Part shown: positions 50,265 to 60,739 of the stretch, one piece after another
Numbering within the stretch: the first letter of the stretch is position 1
Layout of the letters: every line of letters starts with the position of its first letter
From: Aurantiochytrium sp. KH105
Taxonomy: Eukaryota > Sar > Bigyra > Thraustochytrida > Thraustochytriidae
Assembly: GCA_003116975.1 (NCBI GenBank)
Contig: BGKB01000002.1
Span: 124,001 to 188,000 of the forward strand
Reading direction: 5' to 3'
Length of the DNA: 64,000 bases
Position numbers and translations under genes: made by a program
The notes under the pieces: model-generated
What the model was told of the DNA's origin: nothing
Database searches by the model: none
The model's input: only the letters and a program-made list of their open reading frames with translations

Positions 50265-52247
50265 TCAGAGGACCGAGCGGATGTTGCCATCTTCGTCACG
50301 CATCGCGCCATTCATCTTGGACGAGAGCGTGCTCCGGTATGTGTCGTGAACAGCAGGATCAGTCATGGGCTCGTACTGACGCGTTACGCGATCAAGCCAG
50401 TACTCGTACATGGCGAAATCTTCCTTGTGGCCTGTCTTGGCAGCGGTGCGCGCTGCGAGACCGCAAATGTAGAGACGTGAGAGATTCATGGTCAAACGAC
50501 GCGCGTTCCACTCGAAGCCCTCAAGGTTCGCAGCGTTGGCCTTGATGTAGCCAAAGACCTTGTCGACCTCGGCGCGAAGCGCATCACCAGCATCGCCACC
50601 CGGGGCCATGGAGCGAAGTTGCTTGAACATGGCTTCAAGAGCCTCGGGCTCGCGTGCGGCGACGCGCAAGAGATCCAGGCTGAGCGTGTTGCTCGTTCCT
50701 TCCCAGATGGGCATGACACTCGCATCCCGAAAGATGGTGGACATATGATTATTCATCACGCCGACTGCTCCGAAGAGCTCGACTCCCTCGCTCATAAGAC
50801 GCACCAGCTCGCGAGAGCAGAATACCTTGACGAGCGAGGTAGAAGCGCGCAAGAGCGCATCCTCGTGCGCCGAAGCCTTTCCGGTCTCGACAAGGCCAAG
50901 AAGACGCGCCACCTCGAGGACAAAGAGTGTGCTGCCACGCACATCCATGTCGTACTCGTACAGGCTCTGAAGATGAAGCGGCTTGTCGACGATGGCCTTG
51001 CCAAAGGCTTTGCGGGTATGCGCAAAATCAATCGCCAAGTTGCGCATGCGAATGCAGTATCCTACCGAAGAAAGCGCAGTGTGCAATCGCGTTACCGTAA
51101 GCATGGGTGACACGGCCTTGATGCCGGATCCTTCCTTGGACAGGAGGTGGGCATGCGCGCCTTCGAGAATGAGCTCGGCCGTTGGAAGCTGCCGAGTCGC
51201 CATCTTGTCCTTGAGGCGTTGAACCTTGATGTTGTTGAGCGGAAGATCGCCAGACCCAGCCAGCGCCGCATCCTCGGGGGACAAATGGTTCGGGTCCTTG
51301 TGGGTCCGCAAGTAGAAGAGCGAGAGCGGCTTTCGCTCACGGTCAAGGTCCGGGGAAGCCTCGTCCGAGAGCGAGGCCAAAGTCATGGTCATTTCACTGT
51401 CGACAGCCGACGTAAACCACTTGTAACCGTAGAGCGCGTGCGTCGAGGTCGCACTGGGGCGCTCGAGCGCAAAGGTCTGTGTGGCACGCGAGAGATCGGA
51501 GCCGCCAATCTTTTCGGTCATCCACTGGCCTGAAGTCCAAAAGGAATCCGGGTCGCGCGTCGTGAGACACTTGTAGGCATGCCGCAGCTCCGCGACGGTC
51601 TTGTCCTCAAGCTTGCCAGTCGAGGATCGGGCGTCGAGGGCATCCTGTTCAGCAAGGACGCCCCCGATGGCGAGGGCAGCGCCATCCGTCATGGCCAGCG
51701 GGCAGCCAAACATGCCGCCGCTCGGGTTAAAGAGCATGAGCTTGAGCACCTGGTGGATGCGTGCCTCAGGGGTGCGCTTCTCGTACGGGATGGAGACGAG
51801 TCCCTCGATGGCCGACTCGCGCTTAAAGTACCGCCAGCCCTCCGCGAGGTGCAGGCGGTCGACGCGCTGGCCCCATTGGTTAAACTGTTCCAGCTGCGGC
51901 GGGAACCGCTCGGCGTTGTCGGCCATTTTCAGGTACTCGGCGCCGCACTTGGCGCCGAAGCTGGCGAGGTCCTGGTCCACTTCGTCCCACTCGTTGCTCT
52001 CCGCAAGAAAGGTCTTGGCGAACCTCTGCAGCGAGACATCCTCGCGCCACGTGTTGCCCAGGCGCGGGCCCGGCTGGAAATCCTGCACGCGCCGCTCCAT
52101 GGCGTCGCGCAGCGCCCGCGCTGCTGCGTCCGTCCCCTCCAGACCTCGCGGCTGGGACTCCGCCGCGTGCGCCTCCGCGCTCAGGCCTCGCGCCGCCGCC
52201 GGTCTCGCGCTCGCGCTCGCTGTGCTGCGCAGGCGCGCCCAGCGCAT
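50265..52247 (-). CDS. AidB/ACDH-11-like acyl-CoA dehydrogenase, probably mitochondrial
   Basis: The frame to 52337 begins at GTG; the ATG at 52247 starts a mitochondrial-type presequence (MRWARLRSTASASARPAAARG), giving 660 residues. It fits the AidB-like branch of acyl-CoA dehydrogenases: a large N-terminal helical domain (FNQWGQRVDRLHLAEGWRYFKRE), the FAD-binding GQWMTEKIGGSDLS motif, KWFTSA, and the C-terminal helical domain with RKAFGKAI and the catalytic-Glu region MPIWEGTSNTLSLDLLR. The family oxidises acyl-CoA to enoyl-CoA with FAD; members of the AidB/ACDH-11 branch often act on unusual or long chains or in stress responses, so the substrate is not predictable. No disruption. It diverges from the EF-hand-like gene with ~690 bases between. 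Confidence 0.88.
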   Translation of the reverse strand: MRWARLRSTASASARPAAARGLSAEAHAAESQPRGLEGTDAAARALRDAMERRVQDFQPGPRLGNTWREDVSLQRFAKTFLAESNEWDEVDQDLASFGAKCGAEYLKMADNAERFPPQLEQFNQWGQRVDRLHLAEGWRYFKRESAIEGLVSIPYEKRTPEARIHQVLKLMLFNPSGGMFGCPLAMTDGAALAIGGVLAEQDALDARSSTGKLEDKTVAELRHAYKCLTTRDPDSFWTSGQWMTEKIGGSDLSRATQTFALERPSATSTHALYGYKWFTSAVDSEMTMTLASLSDEASPDLDRERKPLSLFYLRTHKDPNHLSPEDAALAGSGDLPLNNIKVQRLKDKMATRQLPTAELILEGAHAHLLSKEGSGIKAVSPMLTVTRLHTALSSVGYCIRMRNLAIDFAHTRKAFGKAIVDKPLHLQSLYEYDMDVRGSTLFVLEVARLLGLVETGKASAHEDALLRASTSLVKVFCSRELVRLMSEGVELFGAVGVMNNHMSTIFRDASVMPIWEGTSNTLSLDLLRVAAREPEALEAMFKQLRSMAPGGDAGDALRAEVDKVFGYIKANAANLEGFEWNARRLTMNLSRLYICGLAARTAAKTGHKEDFAMYEYWLDRVTRQYEPMTDPAVHDTYRSTLSSKMNGAMRDEDGNIRSVL

Positions 52248-52935
52248 GAGCGTCTCCGCGGCGCCCGCTTGGCTTTCTCGTTTGGCCACGCCCGGGTTCG
52301 GGCTCTGCCCCGCGACCTTGGAGGAGTTCTCGTCCACGTTTTACTTCCCTGCGATTGTAGCATGGTAGTAGTAGTACTCCTTGGCCGACCTGGTGTAGTA
52401 GTACTACTGGAAACAGCTCGCGGTGTGCGCGTTGCAGTATAGTAGTAGGACAGAGATGGAGCTTATGAGGTCGCAAGAGGTCCCTGCAACCTCCAGCCGG
52501 CCGCGGCGCGAAGCGCGAAGACGGGTCGGACTCGCTCCCCGGCGACCGCCTCTGCGGAAGACGAGACCCCGCGTCGCCGCGGGGTTGGATGAGGAGCTGG
52601 AGCTGGAGCGGGAGCGGGCCGCGCGCTTTGGCTGCGTTGTCGTGCACGAGAAAGGAAAGCCTTGATTTATCGTGCACGAAAAGTCCCAACGGACAACCTG
52701 TCGAGCTTGTCCTCTTTTGCAAGGTGGTTCATGATGAAGAAAGAAATAATAGTGGGAAATGGCACGTCAGCAGTACAAAGTAGCTGGGGGCGTATGTATG
52801 TCTGGGCCGGGAAGCGAGAAGCGAGGTGATCGTAGCAAAGGACGACGACGACGAAGAAGATAGAAGAAGAAGAGCCCGTAGAGAGGCGAAGCGCGTCTCG
52901 TGACGGGCAATGGTGGCGAGGCGAGACGCGCAAGG
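52248..52935. promoter_or_regulatory. divergent promoter region, TAG-rich runs
   Basis: Between the divergent acyl-CoA dehydrogenase and EF-hand-like genes. It includes TAGTAGTAG runs at 52363-52375, 52393-52405 and 52437-52450, and a GAAGAAGATAGAAGAAGAAG purine run at 52852-52872 just before the plus-strand ATG. No gene. Confidence 0.4.
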
Positions 52936-54579
52936 ATGGGCTACTGGCGCAACCTCAAGTGGCAACTGGCCGTACTGCTAGGTCACGAAGATCTGCTTAA
53001 GAAAAAGAAACTCAGGGCAAAACGAACACGTGTTGCTCTTGACGACGAAGAACGCGAGCTGGAAAAGGGGTACTCGTACACATACGTAGACCGGAATGTG
53101 CGAAGAAAATTGCGCCTCTGGCTCTCGCGCTCGGAAATGGACGCCATCGCTCTGCTCTTCGACCAGGTGAGTCAAGAGTACCCAGGCGAGCGCCTGAGTC
53201 GCATCGAATTTCTACACATGATCATGCAGTCTGGCGGTCCGCGCGAGGAACCGCTTTCCAAGAACGATGTTGACGATATTTTGCGACTCTTTGAGCATGC
53301 CAAGTTCGTCCACCGTCGCGAATACGTTGTGCCTGGGAAACAGCACCCCTACATTGCCGAACGGTACAAGAAACGTCGCTGGTATCGGTTTAAACGTGCA
53401 GTGTTGGGCAATCGCTATGTGCAGGCCATGAAAACAGTTCCAAGTGATCTGGTCGAGGATCCAGAGGAACAAAAAGCACGCGCGCGGGAAAAGGACTCGA
53501 TCGACTTGCACGAACTTCTCTTGACCTTTTCATTCTGGAAACGAATTTACGTTGCTGGCGAGGTGCTTGATGGAATGGACGACGTAAGCTTCTTCTTCTT
53601 CCTCTTTGAGGCCGGGGCTCGCTTACGTTTGACTGAGGCAGAGTTTGCCATGGCCATGCGCGTCGTGCTCGAGGCAGTTTATATTTCTGACTACGAAGAC
53701 CCGGTTGGGGTTCCCGTGGACTGTGATCCAGACGAGTATGAACGACAAAAAAAGAAGGAAGAAGTTATCGCAGACCTTGAGGAGCTCGACCGCAATTTTC
53801 TCAAAGACTTTGCCGCCATCGAGGCAGACCGGAAAAAACGCAATCTCGTCGAGCGCTACCTCGATGTGATCTACGACGACGTCGACAAGGCCGAGATGGG
53901 AACCATCGATGCCGAAGATCTACAAGAGTGGCTCGACGAGAACCACGAGGCAGGCGAAGAATTCGTGGACCAGGAAACGGGTGCCCCGGCATTAGAAAAA
54001 GCGTTACAGGCCGTGCGCATCAAGGAAGGCGAGCCGATTGACCGGGAACATTTTTATGCATTTCTGGAGAACTCCCATATTCTGACACATGAACTCCACG
54101 GACAGCTCGAAATTAAGCTCTTCGAGCAGTCGCGACTCATTGCGCACGAGCTTTTCGACATGAAGACGATCCCCTACCTCCGTATTGAGGCTTTCCGACA
54201 GTTCCTGCGCGAATCACCTGACAAACGACTCGCAGCCATGGTTGTTCGCGTATCGCGTGCAGTGCGAAAGGAGTACCAGTCAATCTCACCCCGGGCGCGT
54301 GAGGCTCTTGTAAAGGTGTTGCGCTACCAGTCCTCCAAGCCCAAGTTTGATCCTATCGAAGACGAAGCTGAAGCATTGAAGCAACGAAAACGACTTCAAT
54401 CGCCTACACTCACGGCGCTGCGCAAGGAGTATGCGGATCGATCCCCATTGGAGCGATTGCGTCTCGAGCCGTTATCCCGAAAGATTGAAACGGAGGTGGC
54501 GTCTGCTTATTCCGCTGTCAGCACAATCCAAAGCGAGTTCAACAGCGTTGTTAGTTCAACCTCAAGTGTGAATCGCTGA
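52936..54579 (+). CDS. EF-hand-like helical protein of unknown function
   Basis: Starts at ATG 52936 (MGYWRNLKWQLAVLLG; the frame from 52900 begins at GTG); 547 residues, intronless. Highly charged and helical throughout. Several helix-loop-helix stretches resemble divergent EF-hands: LLFDQVSQEYPGERLSRIEF near residue 75, FFFLFEAGARLRLTEAEF near 230, and YLDVIYDDVDKAEMGTIDAE near 310, the last with Asp-rich loop and Gly-x-Ile but a one-residue offset. No signal peptide, membrane segment or catalytic motif. The closest guess is a calcium-sensing or scaffold protein of the EF-hand superfamily; I cannot name the family. Confidence 0.65.
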   Translation: MGYWRNLKWQLAVLLGHEDLLKKKKLRAKRTRVALDDEERELEKGYSYTYVDRNVRRKLRLWLSRSEMDAIALLFDQVSQEYPGERLSRIEFLHMIMQSGGPREEPLSKNDVDDILRLFEHAKFVHRREYVVPGKQHPYIAERYKKRRWYRFKRAVLGNRYVQAMKTVPSDLVEDPEEQKARAREKDSIDLHELLLTFSFWKRIYVAGEVLDGMDDVSFFFFLFEAGARLRLTEAEFAMAMRVVLEAVYISDYEDPVGVPVDCDPDEYERQKKKEEVIADLEELDRNFLKDFAAIEADRKKRNLVERYLDVIYDDVDKAEMGTIDAEDLQEWLDENHEAGEEFVDQETGAPALEKALQAVRIKEGEPIDREHFYAFLENSHILTHELHGQLEIKLFEQSRLIAHELFDMKTIPYLRIEAFRQFLRESPDKRLAAMVVRVSRAVRKEYQSISPRAREALVKVLRYQSSKPKFDPIEDEAEALKQRKRLQSPTLTALRKEYADRSPLERLRLEPLSRKIETEVASAYSAVSTIQSEFNSVVSSTSSVNR

Positions 54580-54749
54580 CGGACGGACCCTTTTGGGTCG
54601 CGGCAGGGTCTAGTCTATTGGATGCATTGCTGTGCATCGACGCGAAGAGCGTCCGAGCTTTCGAGCTTTGATCGCTCTCCGCAACTGTCTCAAGTTGCAG
54701 AGTCTCTCATGACCGCCTCTAGAAACATGCCGGGGCGGGGCACATGAAG

Positions 54750-55162
54750 TCGGCGCGATCGAGACGTGAGATAACGCGACTGGATCGAGAAATCTCTGCT
54801 GTGGTCAGAGCCGCCAAATTCTCAGAATAATTTTTCGTAAAAACGCCAGGTCTCGTGCTGCCTCGAGTGCCACAGTGGCCATCTCAAACTGTGCTTTAAT
54901 GCGCGAGTCTGGGGCGACCCGATCGAGACGTGAGATAACGCGACTGGATCGAGAAATCTCTGCTGTGGTCAGAGCCGCCAGTTTCTCAGAATAACTTTCG
55001 TAAAAACGCCGGGTCTCGTGCTGCCTCGAGCGCCACAATGGCCATCTCAAGCTTCGCTTTAATGCGCGAGTCTGGGGCGACCCGGTCGAGACGTAAGAGA
55101 ATGCGACCGAATTGAGAAATCCATGCTGTGGTCAGAGCCGCTAGATTTTTTTCCAGTCCAAA
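54750..55162. repeat. tandem copies of the 3' end of the MoeA-like gene (~165 bp)
   Basis: About two and a half diverged units, period 163-166 bp, each carrying AGATCGAGACGTGAGATAACG, AAATCTCTGCTGTGGTCAGAG, CGTAAAAACGCC and CGCTTTAATGCGCGAGTCTGG. They are continuous with the last coding unit of the MoeA-like gene (55163-55312), whose reading VAPDSRIKAQ is still legible on the minus strand in each. So the coding end of the gene was duplicated into its 3' flank. 54580-54749 is ordinary spacer. Confidence 0.9.
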
Positions 55163-56959
55163 CTATTGGAAAAGCGCCGGGTCTCGTGCTGCCTTGAGTG
55201 CCACCGTGACCGCCTCGAGCTGCGCTTTGATGCGCGAGTCTGGGGCGACCCGGTCGAGACGTAAGAGAATGCAACCAATTTGAGAAATCCACGCAGTGTC
55301 CTCGCTTTGACAAGGGCCGGCATTTGCGCGCAAGACTTCAGAAATTCCAGACGCGCGCCGACAGCCCTCCTTTTCCAAGGCGTCGTCAATTTCATTGAGT
55401 GCGCGAAAACTTGCTGCAGCGGGCACAAGCACCAGCGAGAGTCCTTCGTCCAGATGTTCATCATGGAGCGAGCCACGCAGTCGGTCCATGAGAGCCTCAT
55501 CGCTATTCATGGATACAATATCCAGTGCAACATGCGCTGCGCGAGCGGCCTCCGCCAGTCGTGCGGCAGCACCATTCCCAGCAGAAACCAGCGCTCTAGC
55601 CAGCAAAGGACCTGCCGCGGCCTGCGGTCGTGCAAGCATGGTGTGCGTACGTAGGTCTCCAATGATGATCGCTGAGACGAGGGTCCCGGCAGGGATTTCT
55701 GGAGCTCCATAGTGTGCAGCGTGCGGCAGCTCGAGCAAAACATCAGCGCCAAGCATTGAGGGAAGCGCAGAGCTTCTCTGAAAGCCAGTGCTATGAGCAA
55801 GAAAGGTACCTGTTTCTTCATCGCGGGCAAGTCTTGCACGGTGGTATTCGGGGCGTATCGGATCGAGTCGGAGGGGTGCTGCTAGTCTGCATTCGAGCCG
55901 TGAGGAGAGTGGGTCGTGCCAGCCCGCAAGCGTGCGAAGTGCTGGGGCGACGAGGAGGTCAAAGGTCACTGTACCGGAGACTGGATTCCCAGGAAGTCCG
56001 AATACAAGAGTATCGCCCACGGTTGCGAAGACGAGCGGTTTGCCCGGTTTCATAAAGATGCGCTCCACATGCACAGTGCCGCAGCGCTCGAGCGCACCGC
56101 GCACAAAATCGCGGGCACCCATGCTGACCCCGCCTGATGTAATGAGAACATCCAAGGCGTTGTCTTGAATCATATTTTGTAACCATGCGTCACGAGCTTC
56201 TTTATTGTCTTGGTCCGCAAGGATCCCAAGATCGACGACTTCGGCCTTGCCATAGGCAGCGTCCTGAGCTTTGGCAAGAAGCATAGGGCGATTTGCATCA
56301 AAAATGAGAGACGAATCCTCTTGGCGCGCAGAGGCTCCAGGAGCAATGAGCTCGTCTCCTGTGGAGAGCACGCCGAGACGAGGTGCTGCAATCACATGAA
56401 CCGTGGCACGGCCAAACATCGAGAGGATGCCGACCTCGGCAGCGCCCAAGAGACAGCCTTTTTCTATAAGAAGCGCGCCCTCGCGAGTATCCGATCCCGG
56501 GATGCGAACATCAAGGTTGGGGCAAGCTTTCGCCGCCGCAGCGGCCTGTACCAGGATCGAGTGCTCGTGGCCTTCCTCTTTGTTGACGAGTTGCGTCTTT
56601 TCCACTTCGATGACGGCGTCTGCGCCATTGGGGATCATGCTACCCGTGGTCACGTAAACGGCCTGCCTTTCACCAACCACGAGAGCAGGATTATCTTGGC
56701 CAGCTGCCTTGGACCCGATCACCTCAAGGCGAATGTCTTGATCGCTCTGGTGCTGAAGATCTTGCGCCCGGACAGCGTAGCCGTCTTTAATACTTGTGTG
56801 GTGTCTTGGTACATTCCAGGGGGCGCCAAAGTCGTCAGCAAGCGCCCTGCCTAGCGCGTCGAGCGTGTTGCGTTCTTCAATACGGCCTTTGCACCTCTCG
56901 GTCGCCTCGCGCAAGACGGCTGCGAGCGCCTCGGCGACGGGCGTCATGCCAGACGCCAT
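55163..56959 (-). CDS. moeA/CNX1E-like: molybdopterin molybdenumtransferase (MoeA / gephyrin E-domain)
   Basis: Inserts molybdenum into molybdopterin, the last step of molybdenum-cofactor synthesis in the cytosol. Start at ATG 56959 (the longer frame begins at GTG); 598 residues. Clear E-domain signatures in order: HHTSIKDGYAVRA, VTTGSMIPNGADAVI, LGVLSTGDELI, LITSGGVSMGARDFV, IFMKPGKPLVFA, LVFGLPGNPVSG, and an RPEYHRARL C-terminal domain IV. After ~residue 440 comes a ~155-residue extension (LLARALVSAGNGAAARLAEA to the end) that does not show the MogA/G-domain motifs of plant Cnx1 or animal gephyrin; its function is unknown. The last ~35 codons are the unit that is tandemly repeated downstream. 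Intronless and intact. Confidence 0.93.
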   Translation of the reverse strand: MASGMTPVAEALAAVLREATERCKGRIEERNTLDALGRALADDFGAPWNVPRHHTSIKDGYAVRAQDLQHQSDQDIRLEVIGSKAAGQDNPALVVGERQAVYVTTGSMIPNGADAVIEVEKTQLVNKEEGHEHSILVQAAAAAKACPNLDVRIPGSDTREGALLIEKGCLLGAAEVGILSMFGRATVHVIAAPRLGVLSTGDELIAPGASARQEDSSLIFDANRPMLLAKAQDAAYGKAEVVDLGILADQDNKEARDAWLQNMIQDNALDVLITSGGVSMGARDFVRGALERCGTVHVERIFMKPGKPLVFATVGDTLVFGLPGNPVSGTVTFDLLVAPALRTLAGWHDPLSSRLECRLAAPLRLDPIRPEYHRARLARDEETGTFLAHSTGFQRSSALPSMLGADVLLELPHAAHYGAPEIPAGTLVSAIIIGDLRTHTMLARPQAAAGPLLARALVSAGNGAAARLAEAARAAHVALDIVSMNSDEALMDRLRGSLHDEHLDEGLSLVLVPAAASFRALNEIDDALEKEGCRRASGISEVLRANAGPCQSEDTAWISQIGCILLRLDRVAPDSRIKAQLEAVTVALKAARDPALFQ

Positions 56960-57332
56960 GGCTTTGTCTTGCACAATTAGCCGACAGAGAAGCCGACGAG
57001 AAAGCTACCTAAGAGACAAGTGGTCTGCAGGCGTAGAAGACCTGTACGCGCCAGCGCACGGACAACCTCGTGCGTGCGTCCTACTACGGAGTGAGGCTGG
57101 GATTTGTTCGTGTCTGCGTATCCGTCTGTCAATGATAGACTGTGAAGTCTGGTTGCTCCAAGAGGTCCCTTAAAAAGAGGGACCCCAAATTAGGTAATTC
57201 ATCTGAACTTTCGGCCGGGGATGAACGAGTTTACGCTATTGATAACTTAGATAAATTATGAAATCCGAGAAGGAAGAACAGGCAAAGGGCAAGTTTAGAT
57301 GAGTTTTGCACTCTGCGTAGTATCGCTCACAG
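56960..57332. other. intergenic
   Basis: About 370 bases upstream of the MoeA-like gene and 3' of the next minus-strand gene. A small inverted repeat GGTCCCT / AGGGACC lies at 57164-57184. No gene. Confidence 0.35.
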
Positions 57333-58760
57333 TCAGTCTTGAAGAACCTGCGATTGACGATACGATTGTGAAGCAGCCCGCACTTGCTCTCGAATGGATG
57401 ACATTTCAGAATCTAGTAGCTCGAGACGTGACAGGAGGATGCGTGCTGCGTGAGCTGCTCGCTGCGCTTCGGCTTTCGCACGTTGTGATCTTGCCAAATG
57501 GACAGCACATACGACGGCGCAGCCTGCGCTCGAGAGCACAGAGGAACGAATGACATTTTCCCGAGAGGACCTCAAAAGCCACAACTGAGCGATGAGAAGC
57601 GCGCCTGCAGAAGCAAAGGAACCCGAAACAAACACACGTGAGCAAGATGCTGCTCGTAGCGCTTTGAGGGCGCCCGCAATCTTGACGAGCGTGAGTTCCA
57701 TTTCGCGCGAGATGCGCATGACTTCATGCGAGGTTTGCGCGAGACTGCCGTCCACGGACACGCCGTCGTGCCGCAGAGAATGCAAGACGTCGGCCGCGTC
57801 TTCTGCAACAAGTCGGCCGGTATTTTCGGCGTTGATACGAGAGTAATCCCCGTTCACACGCACACCGTCGCCAAATTGGGCGATTTCCACAGCCTCTGAA
57901 AAGACGTCAAGGTCATATCCTTGCTGCTGAGCACGAACAGCCTGGTAAGTCCCGAGTCCAACAAGTGCAGTGGCAACAGCAGTACCTCCGACGAGTGCTG
58001 CGCGTTGCAAGGTCGACTCACCACGGTCGTTGTCGGCTTCTTCGTCGCTCTCCTGTTCCTCATCGTCACGTGTGCGACTCGAACTCCTACGTTCATGCTG
58101 TCGATCCGCATGTTCGCGGCCTGCAAAGGGAGAGCGTCGATACCGCTCGGAAGACGGGCCATATCTCGCTCTAGCTCTCCAATTCGCCTGTGAGCTCGAC
58201 GCCGACGCATAGTCCCAAGAAGACGAGGTTTGCCGCTCATGATGCTGCCTTTCGGTTCCGCTCGCTGCAAGAATTGTATTAACGAGCCGCAGAGCTTCGC
58301 CAAGTGCGCGAGCCAACGAGCTCCAATCCACGGGGACAGCCTGTGAGTTCGTCTTTGCCGCGGCGGCGGCGGTGGCATCTTCATCATGTGAGTCACTGTC
58401 CTCGAGAAGGTGGTCTTCGCGGAGAATTTGCAAGAACTCCACGCACACAGCCTGATTCTTGCGCACGACATCTGCGAGGTCACGTGCCTGTGCGTCAGTG
58501 AGGCCTGCCTCGTGCGCCGGCGACGCTGCGAGCGCTGCGCGGTAGGCTGCGAGCCTCCGCAGGAGTCCTGCGACCCTGGCGGCGGTTCCGGGCTCGGCTC
58601 GCGATCTCCGGGGGGCATCTCGCGGTCTCGCTCGGCCGGACTCTCGCGGCGCGCTTGCGCTCGTCGAGAACGGAGCACGCTCGGCACGGCGGGCAGGATC
58701 CCCGTGCTGCTCGACCCTGCCATGCTCGGCCTCGCGCGCCGCTGCTCGTTCCGTCTCCAT
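57333..58760 (-). CDS. unknown protein with probable membrane segments
   Basis: An ATG-started frame of 475 codons on the minus strand. The first ~70 residues are Arg/Ala-rich, followed by a helical segment (TDAQARDLADVVRKNQAVCVEFLQILRED), a Ser/Arg low-complexity middle, and two hydrophobic stretches: AALVGGTAVATALVGLGTY near residue 255 and FASAGALLIAQLWLL near 395. The C-terminal ~70 residues are helical (RILLSRLELLDSEMSSIREQV). I recognise no family. Alternating helical and membrane segments suggest an organelle-membrane protein. Codon use and conserved-looking helices make it more credible than the frames to its right, but it is a hypothetical. Confidence 0.5.
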   Translation of the reverse strand: METERAAAREAEHGRVEQHGDPARRAERAPFSTSASAPRESGRARPRDAPRRSRAEPGTAARVAGLLRRLAAYRAALAASPAHEAGLTDAQARDLADVVRKNQAVCVEFLQILREDHLLEDSDSHDEDATAAAAAKTNSQAVPVDWSSLARALGEALRLVNTILAASGTERQHHERQTSSSWDYASASSSQANWRARARYGPSSERYRRSPFAGREHADRQHERRSSSRTRDDEEQESDEEADNDRGESTLQRAALVGGTAVATALVGLGTYQAVRAQQQGYDLDVFSEAVEIAQFGDGVRVNGDYSRINAENTGRLVAEDAADVLHSLRHDGVSVDGSLAQTSHEVMRISREMELTLVKIAGALKALRAASCSRVFVSGSFASAGALLIAQLWLLRSSRENVIRSSVLSSAGCAVVCAVHLARSQRAKAEAQRAAHAARILLSRLELLDSEMSSIREQVRAASQSYRQSQVLQD

Positions 58761-60739
58761 GCTCGCTGCGCATGGGCGACTGAGCGGGAATTGCGATTTG
58801 CTCTGCCGGTGCCATCATTGGCCGGTCGGCGCCACTGCGAGGGCCGTCATCGTCGTGGTCGCGGTCGTCACGGCGCGCATCACGAGCAACGAGGGACGAG
58901 CGGAGGTCTCTTTCGCAACGGGGATTTGCCCTTCTCGCTTTGGGTCGGTCGCTCGAGGTCATCGGGTGCGACAGCTCGAGCACGTCACCATTGAGTGAAT
59001 GATCGACTGCGAGTGGCTTCTCCGCATCATCGTCCGAGGCCTTTTTGCCGCCCTCCCATGACGCAGACGCTCGCCAGATTCTCGCGCCGCAGAGCACGTC
59101 TTCTCCGCGCAAAGGGAGTCTGCCTACCCATGGCCTCGCTCTGGCACCCTTCCTTGCAACATCCAATCAATATTCGCCGGCACAGTAGCAGCCATCATTC
59201 CAAGTCTCTCGAGCGAGCTCGGCTCGAGCCACTCGGGCATCCACAGCCGCCAAGACCTCGGCGTCTCTCGGCGCTCGACCTTGGCCTCGCATCCCGCACG
59301 AGCGTCGCCGGGTCTGGAGCTCCACGCCAATGCCGTCGCCAAGACCCCCAATGTCCTAGCCGCCCATCCTCGCGCTCGCTCGCATCAGGGTCAGCTCTGC
59401 GCCATGCGGCCCGACCTCGCCGCCATCCGCGGCTTCTGCCGCGTGCAGAGCCCGACCTCCACGTTCGAGAATTGCAGCTCGAGCTCGAGGAGCTCGACCT
59501 CAAGCCGGAGCTCCAGCGCGAGGTGCATGCAATGGCAGGCCGGTCTGTACGTCGCTCTTGATCAGGACGCGGAGGCGGAAATCGCCTTTCCCGGGACCAA
59601 GTGCACGGCGGCGTAGGTAATAGCACGGGCGCCCAAGTCCTTCTTGGCGCAAAGGACCACTGCCCTGCATGGCGGCCACGACGAGCAGCCCTCGCTCCCG
59701 GACCTCGAGCTCGACCTCGCGAGGATGTGGAGGCCGGTGTCGCCGTGCTCGCGGACTGTGTCCTGACATTGCATTGCAGGGCAGGGCAGGACAGGACAGG
59801 ACAGGAATGCGATTGCAAGAGCGCAAGAGCGCAAGAGCGCAAGAGCGCACGTGCAAGCTGCCGCTCTCGTGGTCGATGTTGGCGAAGTCGCTGGCGTAGA
59901 GGGCGGTCGACAACTATTGAATCGAGGCCTGGCCCGACCGTCCCATCGACCATGGCTGCTGCGACGAGGCGGCGGGCGAGAGAGACAGTCGATCGTTGAC
60001 GACCTGCACGGCCGACCTCTTCGAGCTCGTGGAGGAGCCCGTCGAGAAGACGAGCGTGGGCGGGACTGTTGGCGTGACTTCGGGTCGCACCCCAGTCTTT
60101 CATTCGCTCGCACGTTCCATCACAGCGAAGCGACGGTCGCCATCGCGATGAAATCGATCGATGCCTCCAGTGGAAAGAAACTGTGGCTGTACTGCGAGAA
60201 ACTTACTGCTCCGCAGCCGACAGCAGCGACTTCTGGACCTCCCCGCACCTGAATCGCGCGGCGTGCGGTAGCCGGCAGGCGCGGGTCAGCGGCGACGGTC
60301 GCGGAGGACGGCGCCGAGGCCGTCGACATCGAGTTTCGATCGACACTGCACGCTCCTCACAGGTGGGAGACGGAACTGCTCCCGTTGCAGCTGCAAGTGC
60401 TGGCATTTGGATGGACCGAGATGGGACGGGACCTGGGCCGACCGCGTGGCTCGGCAGGACGTGGACCTTGCATGCATGTCTAGGCAACCCGCGTGCTTGG
60501 CTGCAGACAGTCTGGAACTCGTGGCTGCGCGTGCACGGGCTTCGACTTGGACTAATCTCTGGCCCAGGCCTGGCTGCCGGACCGGGCCGCGCTAGGTTGC
60601 GCATGAAAGCGGCTGCGAATCGATCGGGCCAGGGCGATAGCGCGTGTGAGCAGGGAACAACATTGCATTTCTTGCATGGCCTCGTAGCAGCGTAAAGAAG
60701 GAGAAGAGGCGAGATTGGGATGGCACCTTGGCCATGCCG

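Noticed and set aside
54586-54599. GACCC-TTTT-GGGTC hairpin just after a stop codon
   Set aside because: Five-base arms are expected by chance and intrinsic terminators do not apply to a eukaryotic nuclear gene.
59280-59560. IRGFCRV resembling the kinesin-14 motor entry, followed by an ELEELDLKPEL-like helix in another frame
   Set aside because: Too short, and no P-loop or switch motifs follow in any frame.
59195-60103. 302-codon minus-strand frame
   Set aside because: Arg/Ser-rich, overlaps three other open frames, includes simple repeats.
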